DNA from: Cyclaneusma minus
Taxonomy: Eukaryota; Ascomycota; Leotiomycetes; Marthamycetales; Marthamycetaceae
NCBI GenBank assembly: GCA_037179335.1
Contig: JAKZHN010000002.1
Coordinates: 310,001-374,000 of the forward strand
Length of the DNA: 64,000 nt
Direction of reading: 5' to 3'
Positions 1 to 11,324 of this stretch are shown one piece after another. The notes under the pieces are model-generated. The model was not told the DNA's origin. It saw nothing but the letters and a program-made list of their open reading frames with translations, and did not search any database. Position 1 is the stretch's first letter. Each line of letters begins with the position of its first letter. The translations under genes were made by a program, and so were the position numbers.

Positions 1-283
1 TACAATGTAAAAGCAGATCCCATTACCAGTACTTGTAAGCACCAACTTTAGCCGTGGATGGCGTCCCAAAATCTCATTTCCTGCCTGTTCTTCAGTGGCA
101 CGATGACGAGCCGTTACTGAGTTCACACTGGCCACCCAGGAGTCGTGCTCGGTTCGGCATTCCTCCTCGTCCTCTTCAGTCATTGTTAACACCTTGACCC
201 TCTTCTCCATCATCAATACCATCCTTGCATCCTCCTTCGCATCCTTTGTCTACCTAATCTCCACGCCTCCTTCTGTCTATAGC

Positions 284-1115
284 TCAGGGTCGAGGGAATA
301 CCTGGTCCTTCAGGGGAAGAGGCGTTTTCGCGGATGCATGACGTCGCTTGGGAATGGGTTTTGCAGCTTGATCGCTTGCCTCCCGCTTGAGTATCTTGGT
401 TGGACATGGTGGTATTTGCTCTCTGAAGGAGTGATGGGCTCCTTGTATCTGGGCTCCACGGTTGCATAGCACAGCTAGAGTTGCTTCGTTCTGGTTGAAG
501 TGCGGTTTACCCCGGATAGCTTTTTCGCTGGTATCGCCGCATTCCATAGCCTGCGAGTCAACACCAGTGTCGGACACTGCAGATTCCGAGTGACCCGTAG
601 GCCCCGACGAACTCCCAGCCGTCAGAGGAAGCGCGCCGTCGTACGAGCCCACGGAGTACTTTTGTCTCGCGATCCTAAGTCTTCTGTAGTTGGCGCGCAG
701 GTGTCTCTCCTTCATCGCTAGTTTGTGAGCGACGCGGGCTGCTCTGACTAGGACTTTGGGAACGAGCTCAAGTTTCTTCCGTTTCTTGTCCACCTGGTCT
801 TGCGTTTTCTTCCACGCTTTAACAAGAAGGCCGACCTCTTCTTGGTGTCGGGGGTGAATGGTGAGGTCGAATGACTTTGGCAGGGGCTTTCGCTCGGGCT
901 GCTTGGACTTGGAAGCCTTCTTGGACTTCTTGAATTTCTGAGGCTGGTTGGCATGGTCTGGCTTGAGAAGGGGCTCAGTGGTCTCCTTTTCCTTGGCCTT
1001 TGCAAGCTCGTCCTGTCTAAATGCAGAGATCAGTAATCGTAAACAGCAATACAATAGCCACGACGTACACTATGCTGCGTGCTATGCGCACGACATCGTC
1101 CTCGGTCAGTGCCAT
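284..1115 (-). CDS. basic hypothetical protein, two exons
   Basis: I do not recognise this gene. The model starts at an ATG at 1115, uses a 49-nt intron (about 1068 to 1020, donor GTACGT, acceptor ATTTAG, branch-like TACTGAT), and then runs open to a TAG at 284. The N-terminus reads MALTEDDVVRIARSIVQDEL. The product is about 265 residues. Its first half is very rich in Lys (runs such as KFKKSKKASKSKQ), followed by a predicted helical, basic stretch (VGLLVKAWKKTQDQVDKKRKK), and the tail is Ser/Gly-rich and looks disordered. A basic, disordered composition would suit a nuclear or nucleic-acid-binding protein, but that is inference. The start is supported only by the in-phase splice. Confidence 0.55.
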
Positions 1116-1725
1116 GCTTGCATCAAGTCAGGGAGTGTGATGGGGTAGAGATGCCGATGAACGATCGGTTGTGGCCCAGAGCGGTGAGTATGTCGAGAAG
1201 ATTGTGTGAAGCAATACGAAGATCCTGCGGCCGAGAACCGCTCGTGGGAGAGCCATAAATGATGGCAGCACCAAGCCGAGAATCGGGAAGGCACGGCTTC
1301 GGTCCAAGGAAGGAGCTCCTTCCTCAACTCGGACTGAAGATACGTTCACATAACGGTAGCAGATAGAAGAAGAATAGCAACCACATCTCTCCGTCTTCGA
1401 GACCTAGTTATGGAAGGGTGATCGCAGAAACAAGCCAGATGACCGAGAAGAAATATTAGTCGTGAAAAGTCTGGATACGACCAAAGATACCATGCCCAAT
1501 CATTGGATCATCTCTGGTTACCTGGGGAGGGGCGGGGGGCTCCAAACAACTTGGGAATAACTGTCATCTTAGGCAAGAACAAGGAGACGAAGACTGCAAT
1601 CTTCTGCCATTTTAGCACAAGAGCACAACAATAGGCCATGCTTGATTCACCATCGTTCCATTCCTACCATCTGTTTGCTCAAGGAGTACGTACATACCCC
1701 TGACCAAGTCGTCAGATTCGCCAGT
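1116..1725. other. intergenic, upstream of the basic hypothetical and 3' of SPC2
   Basis: This 610-base stretch lies between the start of the leftmost gene and the stop of SPC2, both on the minus strand. Short open frames here are not convincing. It should contain the promoter of the hypothetical gene and the 3' end of the SPC2 transcript. I see no RNA gene or repeat. Confidence 0.5.
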
Positions 1726-2462
1726 CTACGCCTTCCTATTCCTGGTGCTCTTCCTTGTGGCGACGCTGCCCCCAGTCACATCACTACCGGTAGCCTCTCT
1801 GCTGGCATCCAGTGCTTTCACGGCACTTTCGCTTGGGGTCGTCTGCACCACGTTCCCACTCCCTGAGGCGGCTTTGGTTGGATCGGCAGCACCTATGGCT
1901 GGGACGTTACCAGCAAGCATCTTTTGGAAAGGAAGGGGTACGAAGTGGCCGGCGCGGTCGAACCATTTCGTAAACGAAGGGGAGATCTTGATAGTGGATG
2001 GGACGGAGCTGTTCGGCGCGTAGGTGGTGATTGTGAGGTGGTAGGCTGGAGAGGGTTTCTTGGTCTCGGTTGCGATTTCTACCTTCTCGCCCTTGGGACT
2101 GATTCCGACATAGACTTTCTTGTCTTCAACGAAGTAGATCCAGCCAGTCACGAGGGCGCTTAAAAGGGCGTATATGCCAACGGCAATAGCAGTGTAGGTT
2201 TTGGTGGCCTCGAAGCCGAACTTGTAGTCCCAGTAAAAGCATGCCGCGCAGATGGCGAAGCTGGCGTAGCCGATGGCCAGTCGCACGTCGGTCAGGGTGT
2301 GGATCTGCTTGAAGCGTAGAGAGTGGAGGTAGTTGGGAATCGCATCGTCGCTGGTGTTCTTGAGATCTGGAGATGGTGTGAGCTGAGATGGCTCGCTTTA
2401 GCGGAGTAGGGGGAAATACCGGGCAGCGAGTGCACGGCGATTTTGACATCTGCTTCGGCCAT
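1726..2462 (-). CDS. spc2: signal peptidase complex subunit 2 (SPC25 family)
   Basis: This is a small ER membrane subunit of the signal peptidase complex, which removes signal peptides from secretory proteins; SPC2 links the catalytic subunits to the Sec61 translocon. Exon 1 (2462-2420) encodes MAEADVKIAVHSLP. A 53-nt intron (donor GTATTT, acceptor CTCCAG) joins in phase to exon 2 (2366-1726), giving 227 residues. Visible features are the motif LRFKQIHTLTDVRLAIGYAS, two adjacent hydrophobic spans at about residues 44-63 and 74-95, and a beta-rich cytosolic part containing VYVGISPKGE and PSFTKWFDRAG. The Ser/Thr/Arg-rich tail ends in RKSTRNRKA. Length and domain order fit the family. The start is the only ATG compatible with the splice phase. 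Confidence 0.85.
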
Positions 2463-2695
2463 TTTCAGATTTACAGCAGCTCTTCGACGAGCTAGTTCTG
2501 CGGAAATGCTGTATTACATGTACGAGAAGAACGAGGTGGGAAAACACCCAAGGTGTCTTTAACAAGCGTAGGAGGCTAACGAAAGCGAAAGCGAAAGCGA
2601 AAGCGGACGTGGAAAGGCTTGGTGCAACGTCAATCAGCTTCAGATTGCTGTCGAACACAGCCAGGAAAGCGCCTTTGGCAACAACGCAGCCCACA

Positions 2696-3700
2696 ATGGC
2701 TCAAATACCTGTGCAGACGATCCATCGAGATCCCCAGCTCTTGTGTGTATCATCGGATCTTTCTACGAGCTACAGCTAATTGCAGCAGTATCTGGATCCT
2801 GTTCCCCATCACCGTGGTCATGGTAAGCCAGATCTTTGGCCCTTAACCTTCTCCTCATATTGCTGCATCTACTCGCATCTGCTCACATCGATAGATCCTG
2901 ACTGGTGTTCTCCGCCATTATGCAACGGTTCTCATGGCCTCTACGCCAAAGAAACAAGAACTCCTGGCAATCCGCGAACAGCGCTCTCTCCTCCGCGGCG
3001 TCAACCTGCGCATGAACGGCAACACAATCCCCAAATCTTCTTTCGAGACCCGCAAGGCCTTTCTGACCAATGGCTACCAGTCCGGTGCTTTCCTCAAGGC
3101 GCCTGAGAATAAGGGCCAGGCGCCACCGAATCCCATGTCTGACCCGGCCGCTATGGAGGGAATGATGGGAATGATGAAGGGGAACATGGCCATGATTGTG
3201 CCGCAGACTCTTATTATGGGTTGGATCAACGCCTTCTTCAGTGGTTTTGTGATCCGTGAGTGATGTCTGGCTGGCTTCTGTATCGACGTTTTGCTGATTT
3301 TGTACAGTGAAACTACCATTTCCCCTGACTATCCGATTCAAGCAAATGTTGCAATCAGGGGTTGCGACAAAGGATTTGGATGTGAGATGGGTGTCTTCCA
3401 TTTCCTGGTATTTCCTTAATTTGATTGGCCTGTCACCTGTCTTTACGTACCTACTCGGGAGTGACAATGGTGAGTTTTACCCTGGCTCAGTTTACAGAGT
3501 CCATCTAACACACAGTAGCGGCCAGTCAGATGGCCCAGCAAATGGGACAGATGGCTCCTGGCGCTGGAGCGAACATGTTTGGGCCGGGGGTCGACCCACA
3601 CAAGCAATTCTTGGGTGAGTCTGAGAATCTCGAGGTCACCGAACATCAGTACATTTTGCAGGGAGTGGAGCAGCGGCTCCTGGAAAGACTTGGGTCATGA
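2696..3700 (+). CDS. emc3: ER membrane protein complex subunit 3
   Basis: EMC3 is the core Oxa1/YidC-like subunit of the ER membrane complex, which inserts transmembrane segments into the ER membrane. I built five exons: 2696-2742, 2789-2822, 2895-3255, 3308-3469 and 3519-3700, all GT-AG and in phase, giving 261 residues. The order is a first membrane span (FIWILFPITVVMILTGVLRHY), a charged cytosolic loop (KQELLAIREQRSLLRG), a Met-rich loop (GMMGMMKGNMAMIVPQTLI) with two further membrane spans, the conserved LPFPLTIRFKQMLQ, and a helical tail containing ESENLEVTEHQYILQGVEQ. This matches the DUF106/EMC3 family over its full length. The reading continues through a GTGAGT at 3615 because the downstream peptide is the conserved family C-terminus. 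Confidence 0.9.
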
Positions 3701-4372
3701 TTCTGCGACACCAGGGAAGACATGTTGTGTATGTTTGTATGTAGTCTCGGCAGGTAAGAGAGTCTCGACGTCTTACAGGCCTTCTTTTACAGTCCTTCTT
3801 GATGGACTGCACGGATGCCGGATGGTGTGTGACAGTATGCCTTGCAAAGAGAGTCGCTTATTACTGGAAGAGCCTCAATGTGGTCAAGAGCTTTATTTGG
3901 CTGTTCTGTTGGGCCTACTATGTTCATCCCAACTCCATCCCCATCCTATTCCGACATTTATCCCAATCCAGTAACGCCCTTTCTTCGAGAGCAATACCAT
4001 CCATTACTGCTATTTGTCAATTGATCGCTGAAGTACATAGAGGAAGAGGCTGAGGTAGAGCCACGTCCATACCCCTCTGGGATCGGCTGAGGCGTCTCTC
4101 CTAACCTCTAACAGTCAAATACGTATATCAGTGGTATCTTTGTGCTGGCCTGTTTCTGAAATCTTCCAGGCTTCTCTCGTTCGGAGTCCTAGCAGGCTTT
4201 CAGACCTAGACAATCGCTCGTTGATGAGCGTCGGTCGTCCCGCGAATGCCCTGAAAGGGGCTCCAGCGCATTTGCTAAACTTGCTGAAGCTCTAGCTCGG
4301 GACCATTAATTGAAACCAAAGCCACACTCTGATTCCTGTAGGCCCAATTGGCTGTGTTGTCGCGAAGATAGT
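3701..4372. other. convergent intergenic region
   Basis: These 672 bases lie between the stops of EMC3 (+) and HymA (-). Several short open frames are present, for example 3799-4053, but none has family resemblance or convincing codon use. It presumably holds both 3' untranslated regions. Confidence 0.5.
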
Positions 4373-5655
4373 TCATTCGTAGCGAGGTCCCATGAGGGCA
4401 GGCTTTTGAGCGGGTTCGACAGGGTGTGGGGGCATATTTCTTATTTGCCTAATGAGAAAGTCTTTCTCGTCGTTAAACTGCTCGTCCTCCGTTCGCTCCT
4501 CCAGGAAGTGCTGCAGAAAGCTCAGGAGTTTGTCGCGGTTGATCAGGAGAATCTTTTGTACAGCGATTGATTTGTGGGGGTTGGCCACGAAGACTTTGAA
4601 GACGTGAAAGCCCTCGTACTGAACCATCTTGCGCTCATCTCGCAACAGATTCATGCAGATCTTCAAGTTTTCTCCTCTGTCAACATAGGCTGTCATGAGT
4701 GCATAATTAGACCGATCTAGCAGTATTTCGCCAAGGAGCTTGATGGACTGCCGTTTAGTGACATAACTTTCAGACTTCACAAGAACGGTGTTGTATCGGT
4801 CAAAGAACAAGTCGAAATTGACGACCAAGTACTGGGCCACAATTTGCTTGTGGCGCGTCAAAATCTCCTGTCTTGGGTCAGTCACAATAGCACCGTGGTA
4901 CAGGACTAGTACTGCTAACTCACGCGGAACGTCTGGAAAGCATCTGCACTAACTTCAAATGAACCTTGGTCGATCCAATGGAAGAACTTCCAGAACACGC
5001 CCCTCCCGCTTTGCGGATACTCGGGCTGTATCTCGGATAGCGACTTCACCTTGGGATTTTCCTCAGTCGAATCGTCGTAGAGTATGATGGCAGCAGCAGC
5101 ATCGCACTTCAACACCTCTCGCAAGATGTTGCCGACCGAGATTGCACTTTCCTTGTGCTCGTAGCCTTTGCAGAGCTCAACCAGGACTTCCGGGCGGTTG
5201 CGTATAACATGACTTAGAGCCTCGGGCTCCTCAACGTCTTCTTCTTCGTCAGGCTCGGGGCGGCCAGGCTCTAGGCGGCGGCGGAAGAGGTAGGTGAATA
5301 TAACTTGAGCATCTTTGCGGGATTCAAAGGACAGTCGATGGATGTTTGTTGCAAGCAGGTAGAGGAGGTCTTCGGCAATGATGCCTGCGATCAGATGCTT
5401 CACTAGGTTGGGGCTGTCCGCTTCTTCTATCCAAGGGGGGTGGATGTCAGTGCGGTTGATGCAAGGGGAAGTCAGTGTCGACATACCGGGGCCTGTCTGC
5501 AAGATGGCCTTCATCTGGCCGAGCGTCTTCGCCAGCTCCTCGGTCCTGGTTGGGTTTCCTGGAGGCACATCGAGCTTCAGTAGCTGGTCCTTCGCCTGCT
5601 TGGGCAGCTCGAGAGTGGTGGTTCGGGCACGACCACGGCCGAATAGGAAAGCCAT
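4373..5655 (-). CDS. hymA: Mo25/CAB39 family scaffold, conidiophore development protein HymA
   Basis: Mo25 proteins are armadillo-like helical scaffolds that activate STE20/LKB1-type kinases. In ascomycetes HymA acts in the MOR/RAM (Ndr kinase) network that controls polarity, septation and conidiation. Three exons (5655-5487, 5426-4924, 4867-4373) join in phase across introns with donors GTATGT and GTGAGT. The N-terminus MAFLFGRGRA corresponds to the family start. Strong signatures are SADAFQTFREILTRHK across the second junction, YVTKRQSIKLLGEILLDR, EGFHVFKVFVANPHKS and RTEDEQFNDEKDFLIRQIR near the C-terminus. A short acidic insertion (DEEEDVEEPE) sits mid-protein, as often seen in fungal members. 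Identification is firm. Confidence 0.93.
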
Positions 5656-6047
5656 GGTGTCGTGGGCTGTGGCGGGAGAGGATCGCGGGCTGCTGCGGAG
5701 GTAGGGATGCCGGCTATGCTACGAACTATGAGCTGCGGCAGAGCATGTCGATGCGCTCGGGCGGCGGAGACGCAGCGGTGTTCTGTTGATGTTTACACTC
5801 GGCTCTGAGGGAGACGGGCTCGACGGGCTCGATGCTTTCCGCCTCCTTGCTGCGTGTCCCGCCTGGAGACAACCTACCTAGAGCCTAGGTACTTAGCTCT
5901 CGGCCCCTGCCGGCCCGTCCAGGACCCTCTATCTTATCGCCACGTGAATCGCAAATTGAAAAATCTGCGAAATCCTGGCCCAGGCCGCCCTGCATCAATC
6001 AGCTCTTGGAACTCCGGTCCAGTCACCAGCAGAGCCTGCACACCACA
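5656..6047. promoter_or_regulatory. divergent promoter region hymA / PRMT3
   Basis: This 392-base intergenic stretch separates two genes transcribed away from each other, so both core promoters must lie here. I can see no specific binding site that I would defend. Confidence 0.45.
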
Positions 6048-7830
6048 ATGCCGGCCACCCAAATGGCCTCTCAGGAGCCTACCGCGCGACCCCCGGCCAG
6101 CCCGTCTCCCAGCTCCAGCACCGCTAGCAGCAACAGCGGCGACGATGGAGCTGGTTGGGAAGATGCTGAGCCCGACCAGGAAGAGCAGACTTTCGTGTCC
6201 CTGTTCAACGACGAGACCTTTCCCGACCTTCTAGCTATGTTCGAGGACTGCAGAGAAACGCATGGCTTCGACTTTCTGGCATTCCGGGACCGCAATGCCC
6301 TTTCTTTCTATGATATGATCAAGGTCCGGGAACACCTTTGAGAGCGAAACGGCTCCAGCTGACTGAGCGAGGAACAGCTGGTCAACTACATCCGCACTGA
6401 GACCAAGAATGGCCGTTCGCTACCCGCAGACCTGACCCCGGCGAACTTTGCCGACGATGGCTTTCTGAAGCCGGTGCTGGAAGACGACGCGGTCCTGTTC
6501 AGTCTCGACGATCTTCCGGAGTCGAAGCCCGTCGAAGGCGAAGATGAATCAGCCTCGGCTGGTCCCCAGACCAAAGAGCTCATGAGCCGCGTGACGGAAC
6601 TGGAAGAGGAGCTCAAGAAGACCCAGGCACAGTTCACCGAGTACAGGGAGACAGTCAAGAAGACCTTGGACGCCCGTTGGGAAAGCACCGACGATCGTGA
6701 CGATGGAAAGAACTCGAGCAACAAGGCTGGCGCCCCAGAAAAAAGGGACGACGACTCCCACTACTTCACTTCTTACTCTTACAATGGCATGGCTTCCCTC
6801 TATTTGCCCCATTCTCAAGTTTTTGAACTAACATGGGACAGATATCCACGAAACCATGCTCAAAGACAAGGTCCGTACGGACGCCTACCGCGACTTCATT
6901 TATGACAACAAGTCTCTCTTTGCTGGTAAGGTAGTTTTGGACGTTGGCTGTGGCACAGGAATTCTCTCCATGTTCTGTGCCAAAGCTGGCGCCGCAAAGG
7001 TCATTGCAGTTGACAACTCGGACATCATCACCAAAGCCACGGCAAATGTCTTTACTAACGGCTTCTCCAACACAATCACTTGCATCCGCGGCAAGATTGA
7101 AGAAGTAACCCTTCCCGTGGACAAAGTCGACATCATTGTCAGCGAATGGATGGGCTACGCTCTTCTCTATGAGGCCATGCTCGACAGTGTTCTCTTTGCA
7201 CGAGACCGCTACCTCGCGCCCGGCGGCCTTATGGTACCCTCGCACATGAACTTGTGGGTCGCTCCCGTTGCCGACGAAGACTTCGTTGCGGACAGCGTCA
7301 CGTTCTGGAGGGATGTGTATGGCTTTGACATGAAAGCCATGCAAGATGGCATCTTCCAAGACGCGCAAGTCTTGCACATGGCCCCGAAGTCACTCTGCGC
7401 ACCACCTACCCCTTTTCTACAGCTGAGCTTGCACACCACCAAGATTTCCGATCTGACTTTCCGCAAGAGCTGGCAGAGCAAACTCAGCCGCGATGTAGAG
7501 TCGGTCGACGCCTTTCTTGTGTGGTTCGATACGTTCTTCATGCCCTCGCGCGATGTGCAAGTGCCTGTTTCCGCAAAAGCAGAGGAGTGGAATAAGGACT
7601 CGAATCCAGGCAATGCCTTTACGACCGGTCCGGGCGGCAAGGAGACGCACTGGAGACAGACGTTGCTGCTTATCGACAATGCCAAGAAAGGGAATGGGTA
7701 CAAGGCAGACACCATTGTCTCAGGCGACATCGAGTATTCCGTTGCAAGTGACAACTCCCGTGCACTCGATATCAGCATGGACTGGAAGACTGAGTCTGAG
7801 ACAACATCTCAGAAATGGATTATGAGATAA
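6048..7830 (+). CDS. rmt3: protein arginine N-methyltransferase 3 (PRMT3 type)
   Basis: This is a class I S-adenosylmethionine-dependent methyltransferase that methylates arginines; PRMT3 acts on ribosomal protein uS5 in the cytosol. Exons are 6048-6323, 6378-6786 and 6842-7830 (557 residues). The catalytic core shows VLDVGCGTGILSMF (motif I, about residue 260), KVRTDAYRDFIY just before it, and the double-E loop SEWMGYALLYE (Glu330 and Glu339). A coiled-coil segment (about 140-185) precedes the core. The N-terminal region aligns with the PRMT3 zinc-finger region (FNDETFPDLLAMFEDC...FYDMIK|LVNYIR), but the expected Cys pair is missing. Two introns are unusual: the first has a GTCCGG donor, and the second is GC-AG (6787-6841) with a good CTAAC branch site. 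Both are required by phase and homology. Confidence 0.88.
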
Positions 7831-8271
7831 TCAATGGCGAAGATAGGAATGAATACCAGCCGCCATTTGCGGACTTGGTGATGCATCCATCCCCAATTTT
7901 CAACCCCTTGACCTTGAATTCTATTTTTGACTGAAATGCTCGTGTTCGTCAGACTTGAAAAGATGCCGAGAGAACGGGGTCGTGATAGCACGGATGTCAA
8001 ATTGCAATTCAGTCCTCTCTCCGGAGAGCTGGTGACTGTTGTTGTGCCGAAGATGTGCTTATATCAATTCTTGCATGGACTCTATTCTTGTCAATACCTT
8101 AATCTTTCTCGATGGTTATTGTCGTCGAAGGACATGCAGCACAAATCACAGACACACCAGAAGGTTCAACATTGGGCTCTAAGTTACACGGATCTCTCTG
8201 GCATAAGCCTAAATTAGCCGAAAAAACAATATATATGATTCGAGTGTATACCTACATCCATCCTATTTGCC
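7831..8271. other. convergent intergenic region
   Basis: These 441 bases separate the stops of PRMT3 (+) and the OPT transporter (-). No gene is visible. It probably holds both 3' untranslated regions. Confidence 0.5.
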
Positions 8272-10491
8272 TCATAGATGTGGAACTCTCAGACTGGCCA
8301 GTAAAAGGTTCAAAATGGAGAAAACACCCTCGCCGAGAATCAGTCCGCTGGCCAAGATCACCATGGGTGTTTCTTCGCGCCCCCTATACGTGGCCCAATA
8401 CCAGTTGAGCAAGCCCCCAGCCGCCCTTGCGAGTGTGAATGATGGCACGTTATACATTCCTGTAAGCTCCCGTCGTTAGCATATGTACCGCGAAAAGCCT
8501 CTAGTCTCAGAATGCACTTACCAACAGCGACCGCAATACCTCCCGGAATATAAGGATGCCACCGGCTGCCCGTGTTTCTCAGTCTCAAAACTGTAGTCAC
8601 CGTAAAAATAACTCCTGCACACAATGCCCACTCTGCCACCATAGGCGGCAATCCCTTCCCCGTCACCAACCGCGCCGTAAAAATCCACACATACCCCGTT
8701 GGTACCTGAAACAGTTCGCCGGGAACTTTGTAGACGTGCGTATAAAGCTGATATATCAAGGCGCTCACTACCGCCCCCACGGTGCTTCCAATCATTTGAC
8801 CCCAGAACTGCGCATTCGGTGCTGCGCCCACCAAATGCCCAGTCTTCAGGTCTTGCATCAAATCGCCTGCCTGCAGCGCCCCGGCTTCGGAGACGGCACC
8901 GGCGACAAGGTTGATGATGACGGAGTTCTTGTTCGATTGGGGAATGATGAGAGCGAAGAACAGCTGAGCTAGCTTCGAGATGCCTGAGACGGGATTGAGA
9001 TCTGTCTCGCCAAGAGCTCGGACTCCCATGATGGAGAGGAGCAGAGCCATGAGCACGGCCATGATGATGGCATAGAAGGGGACGAGGGGGCCGAAAGTGA
9101 CGCGGATGCAGAAAATGCAGAAGAGGACGGATAGGATGAGGCCGGCTATGACAGTTTTGTTGCTTACCAAGTGTTCGGGAGGTGCGTCGAGATCAGGGGG
9201 CTCCTCGGCTATGTGCGAGGTGTTGTTCAGCTGAGCGTTCGATGATGAATCGTCGCTGACGGGCATGTAGCCTTGGCGAGAATTGTGTGGTTTGATATAG
9301 TCCGTCCAGGCCTTGAATTTGTATCCCATTCGTGTGCGGAGATAATTGAACAGTGGCGAAGCCGCAATATATCCAAGACTTATGACTGAATCAGCTAGCA
9401 TGATAGCTAATGATATCCAGACAATCCATCCTTTGCTTCCCGTCTCCCAATCACTTACCGGGCCAGGAGCCCATCCTTTGCTCTTAGCCAAGGGTGATAG
9501 TATCGCCCAGCCTACGATGGCTCCCAGCAACATGTGCATAGTCGTTGCTGGACCCATGATAATCCCCTGTCCAACATAAGCCAGGGACGGGTTGAGAGTC
9601 CACAGCCAGTTTTTCGCAAGATAAAGGCCAAAAATGGGCAAATTTCGTAGAACAGGCACGAAATATGTTGCAATCGTATAAACCGCGGAGATGGTGAAAG
9701 AGATTACGAGTAGCCGAATCCTCTTCTTCCAGCTCCCCGGAGGCTGGGCCATAGACTCCTCGATATCTGAATCCAAGACCTCGGAATCGCTCGCGCTGTG
9801 CGTCTGTTCCGCCTCGGTGATATTGCGTCTCTCGTATTTGAGAAGATCAGATTCCTCTTTCCCATGTAGGACGCCAATCATCAAGGCCGTCGCAGTGCCA
9901 GAGGGAAACTTGAGTTTCTCCCGGATGATGACTTGGCGGCGCAGAGGCACGGCAAACACGACGCCGAAGTAGCACAGGCCCAGAGCCCACAAGATCAGCT
10001 TCCACAGACTTAGAAAAAGGGGGCCGCTTTCTTCAGGTTTGAGCATATAATTGAGTGCTGGCATAACACCGACGAAGCCGCAGCCCTGTAACTCAATCAG
10101 CGTCCCGGTTTTGCGATATCCAAGGCGGATTGCTCACCAATGGCATAGTCCCCATCGAACCTGCTACGGTCTGGACGAGGACGTTCTCTACAGGCGTAAA
10201 TGGCAGGTTCAGGTGCTTGGAGAGGGAACGGAAGAAGGCGAATCCAATCAAGGAGGCCGGCATAGCCATCGAGCTGACCCATCCCGTCTGCAGTCCAAAA
10301 TAGGTGTTGGAAAAGCAGATGACCAGTCCTACACCGAGACCGACGAGGATGGCGCGGAGCGTGAACTGGCGCTCATCAGCCTTTTTCGCAAGGAACCTTT
10401 CGGCCGCGACGCGCTGCTCGTCGCCTGTTGTCATGGCGGTACCAGACAGGCCGAGCGTATCTGGTGCCGGGGAGCCTCGGTCTGGCGCCAT
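8272..10491 (-). CDS. OPT-family oligopeptide/metal-chelate transporter
   Basis: This is a proton-coupled transporter of the OPT superfamily, which moves small peptides or metal-siderophore-like complexes across membranes. Exons are 10491-10138, 10085-8522 and 8459-8272 (701 residues), with introns having donors GTGAGC and GTAAGT. The N-terminus is hydrophilic, followed by FSNTYFGLQTGWVSSMAMP in the first membrane region, FPSGTATALMIGVLHGKEE and about 13-15 hydrophobic spans; I count these by eye. The last exon supplies MYNVPSFTLARAAGGLLNWY and a final span. Cytosolic loops carry acidic/Ser clusters. The substrate cannot be told from sequence; features resemble the YSL-like branch rather than the longer ISP4 peptide transporters. 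An upstream in-frame ATG at 10593 would add 34 residues. Confidence 0.85.
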
Positions 10492-11324
10492 TTTGAGGGC
10501 TGAAACAGCACCGATGGAAACTTGAGGAGTAAAAGAAGAATTCGTTGTGGGGGCCGGAGCTAGAGTGCGAAGTCTGAACTCAAGAACGCGCATGGCCGAG
10601 CTGCGCTATTCCATGAGGTAGTGTAGAAAGGGCCATGTTTCCATATTCAGTGTCATGGTCGCCCTCGAAAAAAAGAGGGAGAAACAGGAGAAAGGCTCGA
10701 AGACATATAGTGGTGTCTTAGAGAGTACTTATCTATCTAGACTCTTGATGTTGGAGAGGAGGGCGCGTGTGCGTTGGTAATCGCAATGACGTGCGCGAGA
10801 CCACTAACCTCGAGCATAGCACGTGAGTACCAATACAGGCACTCACACGAACCGGGAGCGCAGCTTTGGCACGGACGCCTTTCCAGAAAAAAGGATGATC
10901 TGCCCCTTGCCGCTTGAAGTTTAGGCTCTGCTGTAAGACACCGTAAACTCCGATTGCGTCCAAACGTGCGTTCATATCGAGGTACCCTTGGCATGTAAGG
11001 GCACCGAAGAGTGGTTGCTACTTACATGTAGGTACATGCGGCCGGGTACTAGCATCCCAGCTTGATGTTCCTTCGTCGCGCATACTATCTTCCGCCGGTC
11101 CCCAGCCTTCATCTCTTCTTCCACACCAACAAGCTTCTGTCTGACTCTCTCTGCTCTCTGCCCCCTCTGCTCTCTGCCCTCTCTTCTTCACCCAACCTCA
11201 CCCAACCTCACCACTGCCCTCTTCTACCTCCACCATCACCACCGCATCTCTCCATCCGCGCCATTTTCAGGCGCGTCATTCTCTCTTGTCTCTTAACCAA
11301 TTCATCAGCCAGGGTCAAGACACC
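10492..11324. promoter_or_regulatory. divergent promoter region with pyrimidine-rich leader
   Basis: This is an 833-base divergent region. The part from about 11086 to 11285 is strongly CT-rich on the plus strand (repeated CTCTCTGCTCTCTGCCC-like runs), typical of the core promoter and leader of highly used fungal genes. It lies directly before the ATG at 11325. Confidence 0.5.

Noticed and set aside
3615..3660. Intron at GTGAGT 3615 in EMC3
   Set aside because: Reading through yields the conserved family C-terminus ending at 3700.
3799..4053. 84-codon ORF downstream of EMC3
   Set aside because: It lies in a convergent 3' region, has no family resemblance and overlaps other short frames.
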